From Acidobacteria bacterium CG_4_9_14_3_um_filter_49_7 (GTDB taxonomy: Bacteria > Acidobacteriota > Holophagae > Thermotomaculales > Thermotomaculaceae): DNA of 27,622 nucleotides. How positions within the stretch are numbered: position 1 is the first letter of the stretch; each line of letters begins with the position of its first letter. Position numbers and translations under genes: made by a program. The stretch spans positions 1-27,622 of the forward strand of contig PFTO01000144.1 of assembly GCA_002789615.1 (NCBI GenBank), in the 5' to 3' direction. This document shows, piece by piece, positions 7,377 through 13,753 of this stretch. Below the pieces are notes generated by a model. The model was not told where the DNA came from. It saw only the letters and a list, made by a program, of their open reading frames with translations, and did not search any database.

Positions 7377-9770
7377 TCAGATATCCAGATTCTGGACGTC
7401 ATGTGAATTTTCTTCAATAAACTGGCGACGGGGCTCTACCGCATCTCCCATCAACCGGGAAAAAGTATCTTCTGCTTCCACAGAGTCTTCTATGACCACT
7501 CGAAGTAGGGATCGGGACTCCGGATCCAGAGTAGTTTCCCATAGCTGTTCCGGGTTCATCTCACCAAGACCTTTATAACGCTGGATATTCAGGCCCTTCT
7601 GGGAATACTCCTCCACCTTTTCCAGCAGTTTGAAAATAGATTTGACCGTATCCAGTTCAACTCCGTCTTTTTTGATGATAATTTTTCGCTTCATAAAAGT
7701 TCCAACTGTTTTGAACAGACCGCCAAGCAGACGGAAAGAAGGAAGTCGAATGAGATTCTGTCCGATGACAGAGCCTGAAAATGCAATTCCGGAAATGCTA
7801 TTCACCGTCAGTGTATAGTCTCCGTGCTCTTCATCAAAATCGATGGATTCCACTGTAAGACCATATTCTGTCAGTGCTGCCTTTAATTGGTGAACGTAGT
7901 CTGCTTTTTTAAACTCATTAGCTGAGATGCAGCCATAGGCCAACAGAAACTCCACAATCTTACGGCTGTATCCTTTTCTTTCCAGGCGTGAAAAATAGTC
8001 ATTCATCTGTTTGGCTGATTTCAGTAAATCAAGCCATCTGCTGGTTCGGATGCGATTTTCACCGTCTTCCGGAACCAGTTGGTACCGCTCAAAGAACAAT
8101 TGAAGCAGATACTCCTGCATCGCCATTTCATCTTTCAGGTAAACGCTTTTCTTTCCGGCTTTCACTCTGAATAATGGGGGTTGTGCAATATAGAGGTAGC
8201 CCCTCTCGATCAACTCCCTCATCTGTCGAAAGAAGAATGTCATAATGAGTGTCCGAATGTGGGCGCCATCGACATCGGCATCTGTCATGATAATTACCTT
8301 ATGGTAGCGGAGCTTGCTGATGTCAAAATCTTCTTTCCCGATTCCGGTTCCAAGGGCAGTAATCATCAGGCGAATTTCCTGGGAAGAGAGTATTTTGTCG
8401 AAACGAGCTTTTTCTACGTTTAAAATCTTTCCTTTCAGCGGCAGAATGGCCTGACATTTTCTATCCCGGCCCTGTTTGGCGGATCCACCGGCAGAATCAC
8501 CCTCCACTAAAAAGATTTCTGAAAGCGCCGGGTCTTTTTCCTGACAATCTGCCAATTTTCCCGGAAGATTTGAAGAATCCAGTGCGCCTTTGCGCCGTGT
8601 CAGTTCCCTGGCTTTTCTGGCTGCTTCCCTGGCCCGGGACGCGTCGATTGCTTTCTCAATGATTATTTTGGCAATTTTGGGGTTTCGGTCAAAATAGTCC
8701 ATCAGGTTTTCACCGACAACTGATTCTACAATTCCCCTCACTTCAGATGAAATGAGTTTTTCCTTGGTCTGGGACGAAAATTTTGGATCCGGGTGTTTTA
8801 CCGATAAAATTGCAGTGAGCCCTTCCCGTACGTCATCTCCTGAAAGCGTCACTTTTTTCTGTTTTTCCATACCGTTTGAAGACAGGTATGTGTTCAGTGT
8901 TCGGGTAAGGGCTGAACGAAACCCCATCAAGTGGGTTCCACCATCCTTGTTGTGAATGTTGTTGGCAAAGCAATACACTGTTTCATTGTAGGCATCGGTC
9001 CACTGCATTGCTACTTCCACAATTGTCCCATCTTTATCTTTATTAAAGAACACAACCTCGTGATGGAGTGGTTTCTTGTTGCGATTCAAGTGTTCCACAA
9101 AGGATACAATTCCACCCTCATAGTTGAAAGTCTTCTTCTCACCGGTTCGTTCGTCTTCAATACTGATCTTCAGCCCTTTGTTTAAAAAAGAAAGCTCCCG
9201 AAGGCGCTGGGCCAGTGTTTCAAATTCATATTCAAGGATCTTGAAAACATCCGGGTCCGGCTTAAATCGAATCAAGGTACCTGTCTTGCTGCTTTTTCCT
9301 ATTTTATCAAGGGGGGTAACCGGTTCCCCTTTATGATATTCCTGCCTGTAAACAAAACCATCTCTTTTGATTTCCATTTCCAGAGTCTCAGATAGTGCAT
9401 TTACAACTGAAACTCCGACTCCATGAAGACCACCGGAAACCTTATAGGAGCTTGTGTCGAATTTTCCCCCGGCGTGCAGTACGGTCATAATCACTTCCGC
9501 TGCCGGTCTATTTTCCTCGGTGTGCATGTCTACAGGGATGCCGCGACCATTATCTTCTACCGTTACACTGTTATCGACATGGATAACCACTTGAATATGG
9601 TCACAGTATCCGCCAAGGGCTTCATCAATTGAATTGTCCACCACCTCAAATACCATGTGGTGAAGGCCCGAACCATCATCAGTGTCTCCAATATACATTC
9701 CCGGGCGCTTTCTGACTGCATCCAGTCCTTTCAGAACCTTAATGCTGTCCGCATTGTACGTTTCGCTCAT
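7377..9770 (-). CDS. gyrB: DNA gyrase subunit B
   Basis: This is a 797-residue GyrB. The N-terminal ATPase (GHKL) domain shows VVDNSIDEALGG (about 43-54), VEDNGRGIPV and GGLHGVGVSVVNAL. The TOPRIM domain shows the catalytic VEGDSAGGSAKQGRDRKCQA (about 420-440) and MTDADVDGAHIRTL. An insert of roughly 150-170 residues lies between the TOPRIM motifs and the C-terminal YKGLGEMNPEQLWETT block, as in proteobacterial GyrB; shorter GyrB proteins of about 640 residues lack it. The protein ends with MGDAVEPRRQFIEEN and terminates NLDI. The ATG directly abuts the recF stop and has AAGGA 8 bases upstream, suggesting translational coupling. Confidence 0.98.
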   Translation of the reverse strand: MSETYNADSIKVLKGLDAVRKRPGMYIGDTDDGSGLHHMVFEVVDNSIDEALGGYCDHIQVVIHVDNSVTVEDNGRGIPVDMHTEENRPAAEVIMTVLHAGGKFDTSSYKVSGGLHGVGVSVVNALSETLEMEIKRDGFVYRQEYHKGEPVTPLDKIGKSSKTGTLIRFKPDPDVFKILEYEFETLAQRLRELSFLNKGLKISIEDERTGEKKTFNYEGGIVSFVEHLNRNKKPLHHEVVFFNKDKDGTIVEVAMQWTDAYNETVYCFANNIHNKDGGTHLMGFRSALTRTLNTYLSSNGMEKQKKVTLSGDDVREGLTAILSVKHPDPKFSSQTKEKLISSEVRGIVESVVGENLMDYFDRNPKIAKIIIEKAIDASRAREAARKARELTRRKGALDSSNLPGKLADCQEKDPALSEIFLVEGDSAGGSAKQGRDRKCQAILPLKGKILNVEKARFDKILSSQEIRLMITALGTGIGKEDFDISKLRYHKVIIMTDADVDGAHIRTLIMTFFFRQMRELIERGYLYIAQPPLFRVKAGKKSVYLKDEMAMQEYLLQLFFERYQLVPEDGENRIRTSRWLDLLKSAKQMNDYFSRLERKGYSRKIVEFLLAYGCISANEFKKADYVHQLKAALTEYGLTVESIDFDEEHGDYTLTVNSISGIAFSGSVIGQNLIRLPSFRLLGGLFKTVGTFMKRKIIIKKDGVELDTVKSIFKLLEKVEEYSQKGLNIQRYKGLGEMNPEQLWETTLDPESRSLLRVVIEDSVEAEDTFSRLMGDAVEPRRQFIEENSHDVQNLDI

Positions 9771-10778
9771 TCAGTTATTCCTTCTTTCTTCACTTTTCAA
9801 CTGCACCAGCTGGTGTTGGAATCTGGAAAAGCGCTGGTGATCTGTTGTGGTTAACACAACTTGAAACTGGCCCATCACCAGGTCCAGGTTTCGGACCATA
9901 TTGGTTTTGTCAAATTCCGAGTCAAAATCGTCCAATAACAAAACCGGTTTAATTCCTCTCTGTTGGTGAAACAGGTGACCAACGGTTGTAATTACATCAA
10001 AAAAAACCTTTTTTTGTTGGCCTGAAGAACTAAATTCCCGCACATCCTTTCCCTGGCGCAAAAAACGATAGCGATCCAGGTGGGAACCCGCAAGAACGAT
10101 TTGCTTTTCCTGCTCAACCAATAAAAAACTGTCCAGTGATTTATCGGGTTGACTGGGTAAATACTCGATTTCTACACCTTCAGGAAGCAGTTTATTCAAA
10201 ACAGATGTCAACCATTTTCGCTGTTTTGTCAGTTTCATCCTGTGCTCTTCCAGCACTCGGTTCCATGCTTGAATTATATCATTTCTTACCATTTTTTTCA
10301 ACAGCAAACGCTTGTTATTCAGCGCTGTTCTATAGCCGGAAAGCGCCTGAATGTAGGCTGGAAAAAGTCGACTTAAAACCTTGTTAAAAAAGAGGTATGT
10401 ATTCCTTCTACCGGCGCGTACAACATCAAGAGACTTCTGGTTGAGGATGAAAAAAGGAAACTGTGTGGAGATGGCTGCTATTTTTTCCCTTTCTTCGTTG
10501 AGAAATATCTCTTTTTGTTTTTCAGGCAACCTGTATCGAGCATCCAGATGACCGTTGTCTGTGTCAATCTCAACACGAAACCACAACTTTGAAAACATTA
10601 TCAATTGTTGAACATTTCGGGTTCTGAACGATCTTCCACATCCTGCAAAGTAAATCGCTTCAAGAATGGATGTTTTCCCTGACCCGTTGGGACCGGAAAT
10701 AACCGTCAGGTTTGGGTCAAACTGGATTTCTTTCTCCGTTAAAATCCTAAAATTTCTAATCCTACAATTACGGATCAC
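9771..10778 (-). CDS. recF: DNA replication and repair protein RecF
   Basis: This 335-residue SMC-like ATPase loads RecA at single-strand gaps with RecO and RecR. It has Walker A GPNGSGKTSILEAIYF near residues 30-45, followed by the family-typical GCGRSFR. Near the C-terminus are the ABC signature SSGQQKKVFFDVI and Walker B PVLLLDDFDSEFD. The first codon is GTG, 16 bases after the dnaN stop, giving MIRNCRIRNFRILTE, which aligns with the usual RecF N-terminus. The stop codon directly abuts the gyrB ATG. The order dnaA-dnaN-recF-gyrB-gyrA is the classic origin arrangement. Confidence 0.96.
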   Translation of the reverse strand: MIRNCRIRNFRILTEKEIQFDPNLTVISGPNGSGKTSILEAIYFAGCGRSFRTRNVQQLIMFSKLWFRVEIDTDNGHLDARYRLPEKQKEIFLNEEREKIAAISTQFPFFILNQKSLDVVRAGRRNTYLFFNKVLSRLFPAYIQALSGYRTALNNKRLLLKKMVRNDIIQAWNRVLEEHRMKLTKQRKWLTSVLNKLLPEGVEIEYLPSQPDKSLDSFLLVEQEKQIVLAGSHLDRYRFLRQGKDVREFSSSGQQKKVFFDVITTVGHLFHQQRGIKPVLLLDDFDSEFDKTNMVRNLDLVMGQFQVVLTTTDHQRFSRFQHQLVQLKSEERRNN

Positions 10779-10794
10779 TGCTGAACGACCTAAT

Positions 10795-11919
10795 CTACTC
10801 CAGAATTAACGGGTTAATAAGAAAGGTATAATCCACACCGTTCTTTGTAAAAAGGAAATTGGCTGCTTTTTCCCCTGTTGTATCCATAAGGGCTCGAACT
10901 TCTTCCACATCGACGACGTTAAAAAATGAGCTGAGATATTCAATATTGTACCCTAGTTTAAAATATTTTCCCTTGTATTGAAGGGGTTTCCGAACAATAC
11001 CCACTGATCCTTCGATATCCTGAAGGGAAGCAATAATATTTCCCTGGTCGAATTCGAAAATTATCTTTTTTGAAAATTGGCCACTGAGAGGTTGAAGCTC
11101 TTTAATAATATCTTTTATGTGGGCAACCTTCAGTAAGAGTTCGGTCAATTGCTCCTGATCTGTAAAAAATGAACGATAATCTACAAAAGATTGGTTGACC
11201 AGACGGGAAAAAAGAACCCTTGATCCGGCTTGAAAGAAAATATTTGTGCCGTCTCTTCCCATCAGAAGCATATCTGATTCTTTCGCATGCTGAATCATCT
11301 TTTTCAACTCAAGGAAGGTTTTCTTTGAGAGAATAAAATTTGTATTTTCTATTTCTTCTGTTTGTTCCAAAGCGGTGGAAGCAACAAAAAGGGTATGGCG
11401 ATTTGATGTGACAATATTAATTTCATTATCGTAAAACTCAAAAAAAGCTCCATTTAAGGCCCTTTCTTTAATCATTTCCGTATTAATGGAAACGGATACG
11501 GTGCTGATTACATCAGAAATGGGGCCTTTTGGAAGTTTAACTATGTTGAATGAAAAATCATAGTCCGGAATAATTGGGTAATTATCATCTACCTGGGCAT
11601 TAATGGAATAAAAACTTTGGCCTTTCTCTATTTTGAGCCATTCATCTTCAATCCAGAAAGTGATATCACCATCCGGAAGGACCCGCACAATTTCAAAAAA
11701 TTTCTTCGCTGATACAATAACCACACCGTCTTCCTCAATATCCGCTTTCAACGCAACGGTCAAACCGACTTCAAGGTCTGTTCCTTTCAGATACAGTAAT
11801 TGACCTTCAGCTTTAATATACATATTGGAAAGGATGGCAATTGTAGATCTTTTTTCGACAATTCCATTAATAAGGGAAAGCTCACGGATAAGATCTGCTT
11901 TGTTAATTGTGAAACGCAT
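10795..11919 (-). CDS. dnaN: DNA polymerase III sliding clamp (beta subunit)
   Basis: This 374-residue protein is the ring-shaped processivity clamp that tethers DNA polymerase III to DNA. It begins MRFTINKADLIRELSLINGIVEKRST and contains the three clamp-fold repeats. Family-typical stretches include VVIVSAKKFFEIVRVLPDGD, SNRHTLFVAST and the C-terminal end DYTFLINPLIL, a variant of the usual '(Y)-x-(V/I)MP(I/M)(R/K)(L)' tail. The ATG has a strong Shine-Dalgarno (GAGGAG) 8 bases upstream. It lies downstream of dnaA across a 214-base gap that carries the probable origin, so a promoter inside or near the origin may serve it. Confidence 0.96.
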   Translation of the reverse strand: MRFTINKADLIRELSLINGIVEKRSTIAILSNMYIKAEGQLLYLKGTDLEVGLTVALKADIEEDGVVIVSAKKFFEIVRVLPDGDITFWIEDEWLKIEKGQSFYSINAQVDDNYPIIPDYDFSFNIVKLPKGPISDVISTVSVSINTEMIKERALNGAFFEFYDNEINIVTSNRHTLFVASTALEQTEEIENTNFILSKKTFLELKKMIQHAKESDMLLMGRDGTNIFFQAGSRVLFSRLVNQSFVDYRSFFTDQEQLTELLLKVAHIKDIIKELQPLSGQFSKKIIFEFDQGNIIASLQDIEGSVGIVRKPLQYKGKYFKLGYNIEYLSSFFNVVDVEEVRALMDTTGEKAANFLFTKNGVDYTFLINPLILE

Positions 11920-11940
11920 TTTCTATTTCTCCTCTGGAAT

Positions 11941-12110
11941 ATATTCTAGATTAGATTTTACCAGAAATAGTAGGGTTTGTGAATCCTGTGGAAAAACAAT
12001 CAGGGAGTGAATTTTCCCTGTGGAAAATTATTTAAGGAATTGTGGAAAAATAAAACCTTTCACACATAAAAACCAGTCTGTGGAAAAGATATTATATAAT
12101 TGAGTAGAAA
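11941..12110 (-). other. Probable oriC: four DnaA boxes, unwinding motif and AT-rich DNA
   Basis: Read on the minus strand, the dnaA-dnaN gap holds four exact copies of TTTTCCACA in the same orientation: 12087-12079, 12049-12041, 12027-12019 and 11995-11987. Start-to-start spacings are 38, 22 and 32 bases; the last two are close to whole helical turns. The last box is directly abutted by GGATTCACA (11986-11978), an imperfect box, then AACCC, then TAC TAT TTC (11972-11964) and AT-rich DNA up to the dnaN ribosome-binding site. That order (paired boxes, short GC-rich linker, TAC/TAT triplets) resembles the Bacillus subtilis basal unwinding system between dnaA and dnaN. A second AT-rich tract (about 12088-12150) lies on the dnaA side. 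Function is inferred from motif layout and gene context. Confidence 0.8.
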
Positions 12111-12133
12111 CAATCGTATCTTATAGAAAAATA

Positions 12134-13465
12134 TTATTTTATAGATATTTTAAAACTGTCAATAAGTCGATTAAACTTAGGATCGTCCTTTATTTTTTTA
12201 CGTATTTTTTCAACGCCATAAATAACAGTTGTGTGGTGTTTTTTTCCAAAACACCTTCCAATTTCAGGGTAAGATAAAGGAGTGAGTGTTTTACAGAGAT
12301 ACATGGCAATTTGCCTTGGAAGAACAACGGAAGCTGAATTGTTTTTTTCTTTGAGACGACCAGGTGTAATTTTATAAAAATCCGCAATGTATTGGATGAT
12401 TGTATCAGGGGTGAGATTTTCATTGTCATTTGAGTATATCTGAAGACTTTTTTTAACGAGTGCGGGGGTAATCTTCTTATCATTGAGCTTCGCCACAGCA
12501 ATTACTTTATTCAGGGCGCCTTCAAGTTCACGTACGTTCTGGCGGATTTTCTTTGCAATAAACAGGGCAATATCGTCTGGAAGCTGAATTTTGTGTTTTT
12601 CAGCTTTTTTCTGAAGAATTGCAATACGAACCTCGAGCTCAGGGGGTTGAATATCTGCGATAATTCCCCATGAAAATCTTGTCATAAGGCGTTCTTCCAG
12701 GCGGGAAATGTCTTTTGGTAGAGAATCACTTGAAAGAACAATTTGTTTTTGTCTGTCAAATAACTCATTAAAGGTATTAAAAAATTCTTCCTGGGTACCA
12801 ACCTTACCTGCGAGAATATGAATATCATCCACCAGGAGAACATCACAATTTCTATAATTAAGCCGGAATTGGTCCATTTTTTTAGTTCTCACAGCAACAA
12901 TATACTCATTCATGAATGCTTCAGCAGACAAAAAGGCAATCCTAAGATCTGTATACTGGTGACTGAGCTGGTGTCCAATAGCATGGAGGAGATGGGTTTT
13001 TCCAAGGCCCGTACCGCCATAGATAAATAGTGGGTTATATGTGTATCCGGGTTTTTCAGTTACCGCGATACTGGTTGCATAAGCCAATTCATTTGTAGGA
13101 CCGACTACAAAATTTCCAAAGGTGTAATTTTCATTGAAACGGGGTTTTTTGAAACGAATTTTGGGTGTTGTTTCTGAAATATCTTGGGAGTGGGAAAATT
13201 CTTTACCTATGGATGCACTTTGAGACGAAGATGTTGATTTTGTTGTAAAATCAATCTCTTTTGTTATTTTCAATTCATCCAGTATCTGTTGAAGGAAAGT
13301 TTTATAGTAACGATTAATAAAATCAGCAAAATAAGTCTCGGGAACATGAACGGTAATTTTCCCGTTTTCACTGAATACCTGCTGACTATCCGCAAACCAT
13401 TCATTGAAAGATTCAGTTGGAATACGGTCCGCCAGTTTTGTTTTAATTAGATCCCAAGTGTCCAT
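12134..13465 (-). CDS. dnaA: Chromosomal replication initiator DnaA
   Basis: DnaA is the AAA+ ATPase that binds DnaA boxes and opens the origin. From the preferred ATG (13465) it has 443 residues. Domain I (MDTWDLIKTKLADRIPTESF) is followed by a short variable linker, then the AAA+ domain from FGNFVVGPTN. Walker A is GGTGLGKTHLLHAIG (about 150-164), Walker B is VLLVDDIHIL, and sensor I is in QIVLSSDSLPKDI. The C-terminal DNA-binding domain carries the signature GKKHHTTVIYGVEKI. An in-frame GTG at 13483 would add six residues (MEKLWK), but it has no ribosome-binding site. The ATG has only GTGGAAA, which is itself part of a DnaA box, so autoregulation at this site is likely. The upstream leader also has a TATAAG (13504-13499) without a clear -35. 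Confidence 0.97.
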   Translation of the reverse strand: MDTWDLIKTKLADRIPTESFNEWFADSQQVFSENGKITVHVPETYFADFINRYYKTFLQQILDELKITKEIDFTTKSTSSSQSASIGKEFSHSQDISETTPKIRFKKPRFNENYTFGNFVVGPTNELAYATSIAVTEKPGYTYNPLFIYGGTGLGKTHLLHAIGHQLSHQYTDLRIAFLSAEAFMNEYIVAVRTKKMDQFRLNYRNCDVLLVDDIHILAGKVGTQEEFFNTFNELFDRQKQIVLSSDSLPKDISRLEERLMTRFSWGIIADIQPPELEVRIAILQKKAEKHKIQLPDDIALFIAKKIRQNVRELEGALNKVIAVAKLNDKKITPALVKKSLQIYSNDNENLTPDTIIQYIADFYKITPGRLKEKNNSASVVLPRQIAMYLCKTLTPLSYPEIGRCFGKKHHTTVIYGVEKIRKKIKDDPKFNRLIDSFKISIK

Positions 13466-13484
13466 TTTCCACAACTTTTCCACA
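13465..13484 (+). promoter_or_regulatory. Tandem DnaA boxes over the dnaA translation start
   Basis: Two exact TTTTCCACA copies lie on the plus strand at 13465-13473 and 13476-13484, offset by 11 bases (about one helical turn). They are in the opposite orientation to the four boxes between dnaA and dnaN, so the two clusters face each other across dnaA. The first box covers the A of the dnaA ATG and all of its purine-rich ribosome-binding sequence. Likely roles are dnaA autoregulation and/or a second origin sub-region. Confidence 0.75.
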
Positions 13485-13591
13485 GATTTGGTGAATATCT
13501 TATAATGAAATTGTCAACAACAAAAGGGTAGCATAAAGGGTGTGAAAAAAACAAGTGATTTAGGGGGTGAAAAAGTAATTGGTAAGAAAAA

Positions 13592-13667
<76 letters not shown>

Positions 13668-13684
13668 ATCCTGCGGCGGAAAAT

Positions 13685-13713
13685 ACTCTATCGGTTTTAA
13701 AAAGAAGTGTCAA
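13685..13713 (-). promoter_or_regulatory. Sigma-70 promoter for tRNA-Lys
   Basis: On the minus strand a perfect -35 (TTGACA, 13713-13708) and a -10 (TAGAGT, 13690-13685) are separated by exactly 17 bases. Predicted start is near 13678, about 11 bases before the mature tRNA 5' end. The -35 directly follows the T tract of the acnB terminator, so the two signals abut. Confidence 0.7.
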
Positions 13714-13747
13714 GAAAAAAAGAAGGAGGCAACTGCCTCCTTCTTTT
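13714..13747 (-). terminator. Intrinsic terminator of acnB
   Basis: A 13-bp stem (AAAAGAAGGAGGC/GCCTCCTTCTTTT, 13718-13730 with 13735-13747) with loop AACT lies just after the acnB stop. On the minus strand it is followed by a T-rich run. The other face also has a short T run, but no rightward gene ends here. Confidence 0.85.
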
Positions 13748-13753
13748 TATGAA

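Noticed and set aside
12190..12501. 103-codon minus-strand frame inside dnaA
   Set aside because: Overlaps the conserved DnaA DNA-binding domain in another frame; low-complexity product.
13512..13517. TTGACA on the minus strand upstream of dnaA as a promoter -35
   Set aside because: No -10-like hexamer at 16-18 bases; the nearby TATAAG is only 7 bases away, so no full promoter is supported.
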